Assembly: GCA_964544305.1 (NCBI GenBank)
Contig: CAZJAZ010000001.1
Span: 1 to 64,000, forward strand
Length of the DNA: 64,000 bases
Direction: 5' to 3'
Source: JAFDWI01 sp964544305
Lineage (GTDB): Bacteria > Actinomycetota > Acidimicrobiia > Acidimicrobiales > Iamiaceae
Made by a program: the position numbers and the translations under genes
Shown: positions 25,636 to 33,978 of the stretch, one piece after another
How the letters are laid out: every line of letters starts with the position of its first letter
Position numbering within the stretch: the stretch's first letter is position 1
Notes under the pieces: generated by a model
What the model saw: the letters and a program-made list of their open reading frames with translations, nothing else
Databases searched by the model: none
Told to the model about the DNA's origin: nothing

Positions 25636-26853
25636 ATGGCATCTCTGAGTGACATCAACCTGCTTGAAGACACATGGGCGCATGGTGTGCCCAACGACCA
25701 GTTCGAGGTGCTGCGACGAGAAGCGCCGGTGTACTGGCACGATCACCCCACCGCCCAAGGTTTCTGGGCGGTGACACGTCATCGAGACGTGAAAGCCGTA
25801 AGCCGAGACTGGAAGACCTTTTCCACCGAAGTGGGTTCAACATTCATTACCGATTTTGACGAAGTCGCAATGGAGTTGGTTCGCATGACCCTGCTCAACA
25901 TGGATCCTCCGAAACACACGAGATACCGAAAGCTCGTCAGCGCAGGATTCACGCCCAAAATGATTCGCGGATTGTACGACGGCATACTGAACGGAGCTCG
26001 TGACATCGTTGACAAGGTTGAACAGGCAGGGGGTGAGGTTGACTTTGTCGAACAGGTGGCGGTGCCCCTTCCGCTGCAAATAATTTGTGACATGATCGGA
26101 GTCCCACCGGAAGATCGCGCCAAGGTGTTTGACTGGTCAAATCGTCTCGTGGGTGGACAAGATCCAGACTTCAGTCCTGGCGAAGAAGATCAGATGGTTG
26201 CGCAAACGGAAATTTACGCATATTGCGACGCGATTGCGGCTGATCGTCGTGCGAATCCACGAGATGACATCATGTCAACGCTGGTGCATGCAGAAGTTGA
26301 CGGGGACCGCCTGGACGAACGCGAATTGAATCTGTTCTTTGTTCTGCTTTGCGTTGCTGGCAACGAAACCACTCGAAACCTCATCAGTCATGCGATGATG
26401 GCCCTCATTGACCATCCAAGTGCACGAGAAGAACTGGTTGCCAACATTGACAACGACGCACTGTGGAACACCGCGACCGAAGAATTCCTCCGCTGGAATG
26501 GCTCAATTCAAAACTTTCGTCGAACCGCAACCTGTGAAACAGAAATAGCGGGTCAACGCATCGCAGCTGGCGACAAAGTCGTCGTGTACTACCACTCTGC
26601 AAACCGCGATGAAACCGTGTTTGACCAACCAGACACCTTTGACATCCATCGAAGCCCCAACGAACACGTGAGCTTTGGGGGAGGCGGCACGCACTTTTGT
26701 TTGGGTGCCAACCTCGCACGCCTTGAGATTGCAACGATGCTGCGCGAACTCCTCCGACGGTTTCCAAACGCCGAATACGCCGGCACCCCGAAGCGCTTTC
26801 GCTCAGATTTTGTCAATGGCATCAAATATCTCCCCGTCAAGCTGACCCGCTGA
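25636..26853 (+). CDS. Cytochrome P450
   Basis: A 405-residue soluble bacterial P450. The I-helix oxygen-activation motif is AGNETTRN near 238-245, the K-helix ExxR is EEFLRW near 282, and the heme loop FGGGGTHFCLGANLARLE puts the cysteine ligand near residue 355. MDPPKHTRYRKLVSAGFTPK near 90 is the usual B'-C region of CYP families acting on sterols, terpenes or fatty acids (CYP124/125/142 relatives have similar blocks). No redox partner is adjacent. AAGGAAT precedes the ATG. Its operon with tetR and a flavin monooxygenase suggests oxidation of a hydrophobic substrate; the substrate itself is unknown. Confidence 0.94.
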   Translation: MASLSDINLLEDTWAHGVPNDQFEVLRREAPVYWHDHPTAQGFWAVTRHRDVKAVSRDWKTFSTEVGSTFITDFDEVAMELVRMTLLNMDPPKHTRYRKLVSAGFTPKMIRGLYDGILNGARDIVDKVEQAGGEVDFVEQVAVPLPLQIICDMIGVPPEDRAKVFDWSNRLVGGQDPDFSPGEEDQMVAQTEIYAYCDAIAADRRANPRDDIMSTLVHAEVDGDRLDERELNLFFVLLCVAGNETTRNLISHAMMALIDHPSAREELVANIDNDALWNTATEEFLRWNGSIQNFRRTATCETEIAGQRIAAGDKVVVYYHSANRDETVFDQPDTFDIHRSPNEHVSFGGGGTHFCLGANLARLEIATMLRELLRRFPNAEYAGTPKRFRSDFVNGIKYLPVKLTR

Positions 26854-26873
26854 CACGAACCAAGGAAAGAATC

Positions 26874-27992
26874 ATGCAAACAGAACTCGCAAAGAAGCTC
26901 GGAATCGAATTCCCCATATTCGCTTTCAGCCATTGTCGAGATGTCGTCGTTGAAGTATCCAAAGCGGGCGGACTCGGGGTACTTGGCGCTGTTGGTTTCA
27001 CCCCCGAACAACTTGCGTCAGAGTTGGCGTGGATAGATGACCACATTGGTGATGCCCCCTATGGGGTCGACATTGTGATTCCGGGAAAATACGAGGGCAT
27101 GGGCGAGCTTGACCCGGCGAAGCTTGAAGAGATGCTGCGCGACATGATTCCCGATGAACATCGTCGCTTCGCCGCCACGTTGTTGAGCGAGCATGGCGTC
27201 CCTGAAATGCCCGACGACGTGCCAAATCGTGAACTGATTGGTTGGACCGAAGCAACCGCCACGCCACAGGTGCTCGAAGCCCTCGAACATCCCAATGTCA
27301 AACTCATTGCAAATGCCCTCGGCACGCCGCCGAGCGAGATCATTGACGAGATTCATCACGCTGGGCGCATGGTCGCAGCATTGTGCGGTTCGGCGTCACA
27401 AGCCGCAAAACATCGAGACGCGGGACTCGACATCGTGATCGCTCAAGGCACCGAAGGTGGCGGGCACACCGGCGAGATCGGATCGATGGTCTTGTGGCCC
27501 GAGGTGATCGACGAAGTCGCACCGGTTCCCGTGCTCGCCGCCGGAGGAATCGGTTCAGGTCGACAAATGGCCGCGGCCCTTGCCATGGGCGCGCAAGGCG
27601 TCTGGACAGGATCACTTTGGTTGACCGTTGCCGAAGCCGATATTCCACCGGCGCAAATGGAGAGTTACCTCCAAGCAACGTCGCGTGACACCGTTCGTTC
27701 GCGAGCATGGACGGGCAAGCCGTGTCGCATGCTGCGCAATGACTGGACCGAAGCATGGGAAGACCCTGCGAACCCCAAACCACTCGGCATGCCACTGCAG
27801 TTTATGGTGACCTCTGATGCGGTTCGTCGCGGGCACGCATATCCAGAAGCGGCCAAGGACGTGAACTTCAACCCGGCTGGTCAGATCATTGGGGCGGCCC
27901 ACCAAGTTCGCCCTGCGGGTCAAGTGGTGATGGACTTGGTCAATGAATGCATCGAAGCCCAAGAGACCCTTGCCAAGCTCATGCAGGTCTAA
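26874..27992 (+). CDS. Nitronate monooxygenase-like FMN enzyme
   Basis: A 372-residue TIM-barrel of the NMO/2-nitropropane dioxygenase family. It opens with LAKKLGIEFPIFAFSHCRDVVVEVSKAGGLGVLGAVGFTPEQL, and has the FMN-binding blocks AQGTEGGGHTGEIGSMVLWPEV near 190-211 and PVLAAGGIGSGRQMAAALAMGAQGVWTGS near 220-248. A nitronate substrate is not assured: many actinobacterial members oxidise other compounds. AAGGAAAG precedes the ATG 20 bases after the P450, so it is the third gene of tetR-P450-NMO. Its stop interlocks with that of the convergent hydrolase by CTAA. Confidence 0.88.
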   Translation: MQTELAKKLGIEFPIFAFSHCRDVVVEVSKAGGLGVLGAVGFTPEQLASELAWIDDHIGDAPYGVDIVIPGKYEGMGELDPAKLEEMLRDMIPDEHRRFAATLLSEHGVPEMPDDVPNRELIGWTEATATPQVLEALEHPNVKLIANALGTPPSEIIDEIHHAGRMVAALCGSASQAAKHRDAGLDIVIAQGTEGGGHTGEIGSMVLWPEVIDEVAPVPVLAAGGIGSGRQMAAALAMGAQGVWTGSLWLTVAEADIPPAQMESYLQATSRDTVRSRAWTGKPCRMLRNDWTEAWEDPANPKPLGMPLQFMVTSDAVRRGHAYPEAAKDVNFNPAGQIIGAAHQVRPAGQVVMDLVNECIEAQETLAKLMQV

Positions 27993-29539
27993 TCGCTACC
28001 AGGTGAACAACGCACGCCCGCTCGAGGAAGCGTTCCTTGGAGCAAATAGGGAATGACCGCGTTGTCGATACAGGCGTGCCCACCGGCGAAAGACGTGTGG
28101 TCGTTTCCTTCCCAAGTCACGAGACGCGAATGCCGCAGTATTCGCATGAGTGCAACAGCGTTTGCGTACGGTGTCGCAGGATCATGACGGCTATTCACCA
28201 CAACTATTGGTGGCGCATCTCGAAGGTCAGAGCGTTGCAGTTCCTGCAACGGTTCGAAAGCTTTGGGCCATTGGAAACAACCGGGTAACCCGACTGCGCC
28301 AAACGCGCCAAAGACGGGCATTAGGGATTTCCATTGCTCTATGCGCTGACGATCACCAAAAAAGCTCGTGGCTCGGGCCCGTTGATCGGCACAGCTAATC
28401 GCGGCCTGAGCTTCGCTTGAATGATTCCATGTCCCATCGAGCTGCCGACCGCTCAATAGGTCGCGAAGCGCAAGCAACAAGTGCCCGTCAGGATTTGAAG
28501 CTCGAGTTGCATCACTGAGCGCAGTCCGAAGCACGGTCCACGTTTGTTCGGAGTACAGTGCTGCAGCGATGCCGGTGACCGCTTCGGTATAGCCCAGGGT
28601 GCCTTGACGATTGTGCGACGTTCCTTTTTCGTCTGGCAACGTGTAAGAAGCGGGGATTCGTTTGCCCCGGCTCAGTTGTGAGAGAAACTCGTGCAAGGCA
28701 CGCTGGGGATTTCCCGCTCCAAACACACATTTCGAATCGGCAGCGCACGACTTGAGAAATCGATTCAGGTTCGATTCGAAAGACAACATTTGGGCCTTGG
28801 TTGTCGTAATCGGGTCGGTCCCAGGCAGGTCAATGCCGTCGAGCACCATGACCCGAACCTTCGTTGGGTACAGCCGCAAATATTCGAGTCCGATTGCTGT
28901 CCCATAGCTGAATCCGACGTAGTTCAGCTTCGAGTTTCCAAGTGCGGCCCGGAGGGCATCGAGGTCGTGAACGGTTTGGATCGTTCCAACATTGGGAATG
29001 ATGTCAGCAAACTTTGCCAGGCACCGATCTTGAATGGTGAGGGCTTCGTCTTCTACCTTTCTGCGGGCCGCTGCGGTTGGGGGATAGGGGAGCGGGTCAT
29101 CTGATTCAAACTCTTTGGGTGTGAGACACGCGATTCCGGCCGAGTCTCCAGTCCCTCGCGGGTCCCAAGAAACGAGATCAAAGCGCTTACGAAGTTCGTC
29201 TGGCACCGTGCCACCTTCAACGAGCTGACGGAGGAACGTCGTGCCCGGTTCGCCGGGCCCACCTGGATTGAGCAGGAGCGAACCAACCGGGTTGGCATCC
29301 AGGGCTCTGAGACGAATGAGAGCCAGTTTGATGGATGGACCCCTCGGTGCACGCCAATTACGTGGTACGGCAAGCATCGCACATTCAAACTTTGTCTGGC
29401 ACGGTTTCCATTCCAAGGAGCTCGTTCGTCTCGAATCTGAAGGAGGTTTCGACCGCGCAGGAACGTGTGTTGTGCACGCCGCGGCGAGAAGTAGGAGCGC
29501 ACAGAGAAGTGCGATACGGGCGCTAGGCCGTTGTTGCAC
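27989..29539 (-). CDS. TAP-like alpha/beta hydrolase lipoprotein
   Basis: A protein of about 516 residues resembling Streptomyces tripeptidyl aminopeptidase and mycobacterial CaeA/Hip1-like lipoproteins. A lipoprotein signal ends at LLLAAAC near 22. The oxyanion block LLLNPGGPGEPGT near 86, the nucleophile GFSYG near 210, the acid in VVNSRHDPATPY near 455 and the His in GNDHTSF near 483 give a full triad, and the C-terminal TAP domain is present. It probably cleaves peptides or esters outside the membrane. GTG at 29539 is preferred: it gives a compact signal peptide and overlaps the upstream SDR stop by only 17 bases. A start at 29581 would add a polar leader. Confidence 0.85.
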   Translation of the reverse strand: MQQRPSARIALLCALLLLAAACTTHVPARSKPPSDSRRTSSLEWKPCQTKFECAMLAVPRNWRAPRGPSIKLALIRLRALDANPVGSLLLNPGGPGEPGTTFLRQLVEGGTVPDELRKRFDLVSWDPRGTGDSAGIACLTPKEFESDDPLPYPPTAAARRKVEDEALTIQDRCLAKFADIIPNVGTIQTVHDLDALRAALGNSKLNYVGFSYGTAIGLEYLRLYPTKVRVMVLDGIDLPGTDPITTTKAQMLSFESNLNRFLKSCAADSKCVFGAGNPQRALHEFLSQLSRGKRIPASYTLPDEKGTSHNRQGTLGYTEAVTGIAAALYSEQTWTVLRTALSDATRASNPDGHLLLALRDLLSGRQLDGTWNHSSEAQAAISCADQRARATSFFGDRQRIEQWKSLMPVFGAFGAVGLPGCFQWPKAFEPLQELQRSDLRDAPPIVVVNSRHDPATPYANAVALMRILRHSRLVTWEGNDHTSFAGGHACIDNAVIPYLLQGTLPRAGVRCSPGSD

Positions 29540-30266
29540 CGTCAACTCGCAGATCTGTTCCATTGACGTACTTTGCATCATCGCTGGCTAGGTATGCGAT
29601 TGCGACCGCAACATCATGGGGTGTGCCCATTTGACCAAGTGGCATCGTTCGTGAGAGAAGTGATTTATCAGCGCCTTCGGGGAAAGCAAAGGCAGCGGTG
29701 ATCGGTGTATCGATTCCCCCGGGGCTGACTGAGTTGACTCGTACCCCTTTGCGACCGTATTCGACGGCTAGTGATCGGGTCAGCGCAACAATTGCGCCCT
29801 TTGACGCGCAATATGCGGCCGACCATGCTTGGCCAATATGGGCGGCGGTGGAGGCAGTATTGACAATCGCCCCCTGGCTTTCACACAGTGAAGGAAGCGT
29901 CTCCCGACACAGCAAGAACGTGCCCGTGAGATTGATATTAATGATGCGCTGCCATTGTGCGAGGGTGACCTCGTGGGTGTTGGCGAAATGCAAGACACCC
30001 GCGAGGTTGACAACAGCGTCTACTTGCCCATATTCAGATAGGGCATTCTGCACAAAGGTGTGGACCGACTCTTCGTCAGCAACGTTGCACACTGCTGGAG
30101 TGATCGACGTGCGATCGCCAATCGTCTGTGTCATGCCCGCCTCGTCGACATCACCGATGCGGACGATTGCTCCTTCATCTGCCAGCAGTTGCGCCGTGAC
30201 TCGACCAATCCCGGAGCCACCGCCAGTCATGAGGATGTACTTTCCGCTGAAGCGCTGAAGAGTCAT
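29523..30266 (-). CDS. Short-chain dehydrogenase/reductase (SDR)
   Basis: A 247-residue classical SDR. It has the nucleotide-binding TGGGSGIGR near 14-22, NLAGV near 85, the catalytic Ser in NTASTAAHI near 137 and the Y-x-x-x-K motif YCASKGA near 151, ending with the usual substrate-proximal GTDLRVDGATTA. The likely cofactor is NAD because an Asp follows strand 2 (RIGDVDEAG). Substrate unknown. The ATG at 30266 lies 6 bases after TACCAT on the minus strand. It is transcribed with the TAP-like hydrolase and divergent from an acyl-CoA dehydrogenase. Confidence 0.92.
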   Translation of the reverse strand: MTLQRFSGKYILMTGGGSGIGRVTAQLLADEGAIVRIGDVDEAGMTQTIGDRTSITPAVCNVADEESVHTFVQNALSEYGQVDAVVNLAGVLHFANTHEVTLAQWQRIININLTGTFLLCRETLPSLCESQGAIVNTASTAAHIGQAWSAAYCASKGAIVALTRSLAVEYGRKGVRVNSVSPGGIDTPITAAFAFPEGADKSLLSRTMPLGQMGTPHDVAVAIAYLASDDAKYVNGTDLRVDGATTA

Positions 30267-30272
30267 TTGCGC

Positions 30273-30278
30273 ATGGTA
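30273..30278 (-). promoter_or_regulatory. -10 element of the SDR gene (TACCAT)
   Basis: TACCAT on the minus strand is followed by 6 bases and the ATG at 30266, with no Shine-Dalgarno; predicted leaderless. Confidence 0.5.
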
Positions 30279-30362
30279 CGTGGCGACGCCCCGTCGTTCC
30301 ATTTCTGTCGCGCAGGCCGTGGCGCGTACCGTGCCATGGACACCTTACAAGGGAGTTTCATA

Positions 30363-31622
30363 ATGTTCGAATGGTCCGATGAACAGATCATGATGCGCGA
30401 TGCCATTCGTGGCTTCATCGCCGCCGAGGTTGTGCCCAAGATTGATGAACTCGAGCACGGTGACTTGCCGCCCTATGACATCGTGCGCAAGTTGTATGCC
30501 ACCTTTGGCATGGATGCAATGGCACGGGATCGCTTTGATAAGCAGATCGCGTTTGACCGAAGTGTTGAAGAGGCGCTTGCCCGGGGCGAAGAACCTCCAT
30601 CAAGACCAGAACGAACTGGCGGCGATGGTGGTGCGGCGGCACTCACAATCATTCCAATCATTGAGCTGTGCCGCTACTGCCCAGGCATCGTGACCGCAAT
30701 GGGTGTCAGCTTTGGCCTGGCTGCCGGAACGGTAATGAAAAGCGGCACGGTCGATCAAAAAGTTCGCTGGGGCCGAGACCTGCTCACCATGGAAAAGGTT
30801 GGGGCGTGGGCCATCACCGAACCGAATTCCGGTTCTGACGCCCTCGGCGGTATGCGAACGACCGTGCGACGTGATGGTGACGAGTACATTTTGAACGGTA
30901 ACAAGACGTTCATCACCAATGGACCCTACGCGGACACTTTGGTGGTCTATGCGAAACTTGACGAAGGCGATGGCACGGACATCCGTAATCGAAAAGTACT
31001 GACCTTCATTCTCGACTCGGGGATGGAAGGTTTAACCCAGTCGAAGCCGATGCGAAAGATGGGATTACATTCGTCACCCACCGGCGAATTGTTCTTTGAT
31101 GATGTGCGCCTTGGGCGGGACCGACTTCTCGGCGGCGTCGAAGATCGGGGATCAGGTGGTGGCCGTGAAAGCGCCAAAGCGAACTTTACGACCGAGCGCT
31201 CTGGTGTGGCTGCGATGTCACTCGGCCTCATTGAAGAATGTTTGCGAATCTCAGTTGACTATGCCCGTGACCGAACTCTTTGGGGTAAACGAATTGGCGA
31301 CTTTGAGCTGATTCAGCTCAAGCTGGCAAAGATGGAAGTTGCGCGACTCAATGTTGAGAATCTCGTGTTTCGGCACATTGAGCTTTCCGCCGCGGGCAAG
31401 TCGTTGACTTTGGCCGAAGCGTCCGCCATGAAGCTTTATGCTGCCCAGGCCGCATCTGAGGTGGCAATGGAAGCGGTGCAATTGCTCGGTGGAAATGGGT
31501 ACATGGCCGAGTTTCGGGTAGAACAACTCGCCCGTGATGCGAAGGTATTCCAGATTTACGCGGGCACTGACGAGATTCAAGTTACCCATATCGCGCGTGA
31601 TCTTCTTGACGGTCAACGCTGA
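30363..31622 (+). CDS. Acyl-CoA dehydrogenase
   Basis: A 419-residue FAD flavoprotein that introduces the alpha-beta double bond in acyl-CoA substrates. It shows WAITEPNSGSDALGGMRTT near 140-158, the FAD/substrate region TFITNGPYADTLVVYAK near 180, and the C-terminal VQLLGGNGYMAEFRVEQLARDAKVFQIYAGTDEIQ near 370-405, whose TDE carries the usual catalytic Glu position. The first 100 residues include a Gly-rich loop (GGDGGAAAL). GGGAG 8 bases upstream supports the ATG at 30363. Chain length specificity cannot be told. A lone gene, possibly functionally linked to the divergent SDR. Confidence 0.93.
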   Translation: MFEWSDEQIMMRDAIRGFIAAEVVPKIDELEHGDLPPYDIVRKLYATFGMDAMARDRFDKQIAFDRSVEEALARGEEPPSRPERTGGDGGAAALTIIPIIELCRYCPGIVTAMGVSFGLAAGTVMKSGTVDQKVRWGRDLLTMEKVGAWAITEPNSGSDALGGMRTTVRRDGDEYILNGNKTFITNGPYADTLVVYAKLDEGDGTDIRNRKVLTFILDSGMEGLTQSKPMRKMGLHSSPTGELFFDDVRLGRDRLLGGVEDRGSGGGRESAKANFTTERSGVAAMSLGLIEECLRISVDYARDRTLWGKRIGDFELIQLKLAKMEVARLNVENLVFRHIELSAAGKSLTLAEASAMKLYAAQAASEVAMEAVQLLGGNGYMAEFRVEQLARDAKVFQIYAGTDEIQVTHIARDLLDGQR

Positions 31623-31696
31623 ACGATTTGCTTGAAACCTCAAGTCCTAGGCACTACCGGCCGACTTTTTGGTAATTGCCGATTGGAGGGCAAACC

Positions 31697-33154
31697 ATGG
31701 TGCAGCGAATAGCCAGAATGAGCGCGGTCGTACTTGTCGGAGCCGTCTTGATTGCCGGTTGCGGATCGAAGTCCACGACAAGTACCGGAAATGCCATCAA
31801 CAAGCGTGTGAACTCCGCGGATTTTGGCACGCTCAAGAACGTGTGTCACAAGGCAAAGGGCGTCAACAAGCCAAAGTCTGATCGAGGAGTAACCGCCAAT
31901 TCGCTCCAGATCACCACAATTTCTGACGCTGGTTCAACCTTACAGGCAGGCTTGAACCAAGAACTTTGGGACGCGGCAACGGTCTTTACTCGTTGGTGTA
32001 ACGAAAACGGTGGCATCAATGGCCGCCGAATACTCATGACAAAGGGCAACGCACAGGTTGTGCAATATAAGCAGACGGTTGAGCAAGCTTGTGCCACGGC
32101 GTTCGCACTCGTCGGCGGTGGTGGTGCTCTTGACAATCAGGGTCAAGAGGCTCGCTTGAAATGCTTGTTGCCTGCCGTTCCAGGCTTTGTCGCAAGCGCA
32201 CAAGCCCGTGGTGCGCCACTCTCATTTCCGGCGCTCGCAAACACGGTGCCGCAACTCACCATTGGTGACATGCAATATCTCGTGAAGAAGTTCGGTGCCA
32301 ATGAGAAAGTTGCGGCAGTATACGGAGACTTCGAAACCACGAAGTTCACACGCGACCAACAAATGACAGCCGCTCGCGGCATGACTCCGCCACTAGCAAG
32401 CAGCGCCCCAGGCGAGTTACTCAACATCGATTACCCGATCATTGGTGAGCGCGACTGGCAATCGATCGCCCAGCAGATTAACGATTCGGGAGCAACAGGT
32501 CTGATGTTCACCGGTCAACCACCTGACTTCGCGGCACTCATGAATGCGTTAGCGAATTCAGGCAAGTCACCCGTGAAATGGGCTGTCTCATTCGCAAACA
32601 TGTATGACCAGACGGTAATCAATTCGGCCCGGGCGGCTCTTTCACGTATTCCGCTTTACACCGCGGTCTATCTCACTCCGTTTGAGATCACGGGCGACAG
32701 CCCACAAGCAAAGGCAATTGACGAGTACCAAGCACTCTTCAAGAAGTATCTGCCAAATGGCAAGTTCCACACGATGCTTGGAATTTCAGGTTTCTCAGCC
32801 TGGCTGTTGTTTGCACAGGCGGCCAATGAATGCGGAACGAATCTTACCCGCCGTTGTCTTGTGCAGAATCTCCACAAAGTCAATTCGTTTGACGCGGGTG
32901 GCCTCATCGCCCCACGGGACCCGTCGAATCCAGATGCGGCATCGCAGTGCTATGTATTGATGAAAGGCACCGACAAGGGTTTCGAAATCGTCAAAGACAA
33001 GTTTCTGCGACCAACACCGGGCAAAGGTGTGTTTACCTGTGACCCAAAGTCTGTCTATACGTTCACCCCTTCAGCGGAGCCAATGAAGCGTTGGTTTGAC
33101 GAGTTGCAGTGGACGACGGAAGAAGCGCAGAAACTCGAAGGCTCGTTGCCCTAA
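31697..33154 (+). CDS. Branched-chain amino acid-type solute-binding lipoprotein
   Basis: A 485-residue exported binding protein of the Peripla_BP_6/LivJ superfamily. The lipoprotein signal ends at VLIAGC near 22. The mature protein has the typical ligand start ITTISDAGSTLQAGLNQELWDAATVFTRWCNENGGINGR near 70-110. No permease or ATPase gene is near, so it either works with a distant transporter or serves as a sensor. Six cysteines are visible in the mature part, suggesting disulfides. GGAGG precedes the ATG at 31697. Confidence 0.88.
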   Translation: MVQRIARMSAVVLVGAVLIAGCGSKSTTSTGNAINKRVNSADFGTLKNVCHKAKGVNKPKSDRGVTANSLQITTISDAGSTLQAGLNQELWDAATVFTRWCNENGGINGRRILMTKGNAQVVQYKQTVEQACATAFALVGGGGALDNQGQEARLKCLLPAVPGFVASAQARGAPLSFPALANTVPQLTIGDMQYLVKKFGANEKVAAVYGDFETTKFTRDQQMTAARGMTPPLASSAPGELLNIDYPIIGERDWQSIAQQINDSGATGLMFTGQPPDFAALMNALANSGKSPVKWAVSFANMYDQTVINSARAALSRIPLYTAVYLTPFEITGDSPQAKAIDEYQALFKKYLPNGKFHTMLGISGFSAWLLFAQAANECGTNLTRRCLVQNLHKVNSFDAGGLIAPRDPSNPDAASQCYVLMKGTDKGFEIVKDKFLRPTPGKGVFTCDPKSVYTFTPSAEPMKRWFDELQWTTEEAQKLEGSLP

Positions 33155-33158
33155 CGGC

Positions 33159-33164
33159 TACAGT
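33159..33164 (+). promoter_or_regulatory. -10 element of the thiamine operon (TACAGT)
   Basis: TACAGT begins 5 bases after the preceding gene. Transcription would start near 33171, about a dozen bases before the TPP aptamer. Confidence 0.45.
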
Positions 33165-33183
33165 TTGATTTCAGTACAAACCC

Positions 33184-33280
33184 CGCCGGGGAGCTCGGGA
33201 TAACCGGGCTGAGAGGACGCCTAGAACCTGCGGCGTCGACCCGTTCAACCTGATCCGGATAATGCCGGCGAAGGGAAGCG
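33184..33280 (+). promoter_or_regulatory. TPP riboswitch (THI element)
   Basis: The aptamer core is unmistakable: GGGGAGC at 33188-33194, CTGAGA at 33209-33214, an extra hairpin GACGCC/GGCGTC (33216-33221 with 33232-33237), ACCTGAT from 33248, GGATAATGCC from 33257 and AGGGA at 33272-33276. These are the conserved pyrimidine- and pyrophosphate-sensing helices. The AGGGA of the aptamer is also the Shine-Dalgarno for the GTG at 33283, six bases later, so ligand binding should block translation of thiN directly. P1 is very short (CGC with GCG). Confidence 0.93.
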
Positions 33281-33282
33281 AC

Positions 33283-33978
33283 GTGTCACAAATCAAATTG
33301 AAGAAGTGGACCCGAGTCATCGTGCTAAACGGTGATCCACCTCGAGTGGGTTGGCGCGAACTTGTCGCAGCCGACGCGTTCGTCGTCGCAGCAGATGGGG
33401 GCGCGACGTTCGCTATTGACGAAGGGGTTGATGTCAACTGTTGTGTCGGGGATTTTGACTCATTGGACGAGAACACCCAAACATTGCTTCGTCAGGGCGG
33501 ATCGAGATTCTTACAATTCCCAGTTGACAAGAACGAATCCGATTTTGCACTCGCACTCGCGGAAGTTGCCAGCACCCACTTGGTCAGCAATGATCGACGA
33601 GTCCTCGTCGTTGGCGGCGCGGGTGGACGATTTGATCATGTGCTCGGCAACATCTCCGAACTCTGTCATGCGCTGACATTGAACTTGCTCCCAACAGCAA
33701 TCTTCGACAGCGCCATCGTGCAGGTGATCAATGGGGAACACGATGCCTCCTTGTTCGGGCAGGTTGGTGACACCGTGTCACTTGTTCCTGTCGGCGGCGA
33801 CGCACTGGGGGTTTCGACCCAAGGTCTCGACTTCGAACTCGAGGCCGAGTCGCTGTTTTGGCGTGCCAGCCGGGGAATAAGCAATCGAATTCGCGAAACA
33901 AACGCGACAATCGGGATCCAATCAGGAAATCTCATCGTTTGCGAGCCCGCTGGTTGGTGGAGCCTCGTAGATGCGTGA
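33283..33978 (+). CDS. thiN: Thiamine pyrophosphokinase
   Basis: A 231-residue enzyme converting thiamine to TPP with ATP. The catalytic domain has VLNGDPP near 14, VAADGGATFAIDEGVDVNCCVGDFDSL near 37-63, the Asp-rich DKNESDFALAL near 83 and GGAGGRFDHVLGNI near 109, followed by the beta C-terminal domain (SNRIRETNATIGI near 208). An ATG at 33262 is in frame but lies in the conserved TPP aptamer, so GTG at 33283 is the start. It is the first gene of an operon with a thiamine-precursor ABC importer. It overlaps the next gene by 8 bases. Confidence 0.93.
   Translation: MSQIKLKKWTRVIVLNGDPPRVGWRELVAADAFVVAADGGATFAIDEGVDVNCCVGDFDSLDENTQTLLRQGGSRFLQFPVDKNESDFALALAEVASTHLVSNDRRVLVVGGAGGRFDHVLGNISELCHALTLNLLPTAIFDSAIVQVINGEHDASLFGQVGDTVSLVPVGGDALGVSTQGLDFELEAESLFWRASRGISNRIRETNATIGIQSGNLIVCEPAGWWSLVDA

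Noticed and set aside
25636..26853. The P450 as the missing CvnE of the conservon
   Set aside because: It lies 23 kb away, in a tight operon with tetR and an NMO gene, with its own operators.
30060..30362. Extension of the acyl-CoA dehydrogenase frame by 101 codons into the divergent SDR
   Set aside because: It is antisense to conserved SDR sequence. The ATG at 30363 has GGGAG and starts the family N-terminus.
31631..31644. CTTGA-AACC-TCAAG as a terminator of the acyl-CoA dehydrogenase gene
   Set aside because: Only five base pairs and no adjacent T-run; the later TTTTT is 20 bases away and unrelated to the stem.
33262..33282. In-frame ATG upstream of thiN giving a seven-residue longer protein
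   Set aside because: It lies in GGATAATGCC, an invariant part of the TPP aptamer. The GTG at 33283 has a proper Shine-Dalgarno and spacing.
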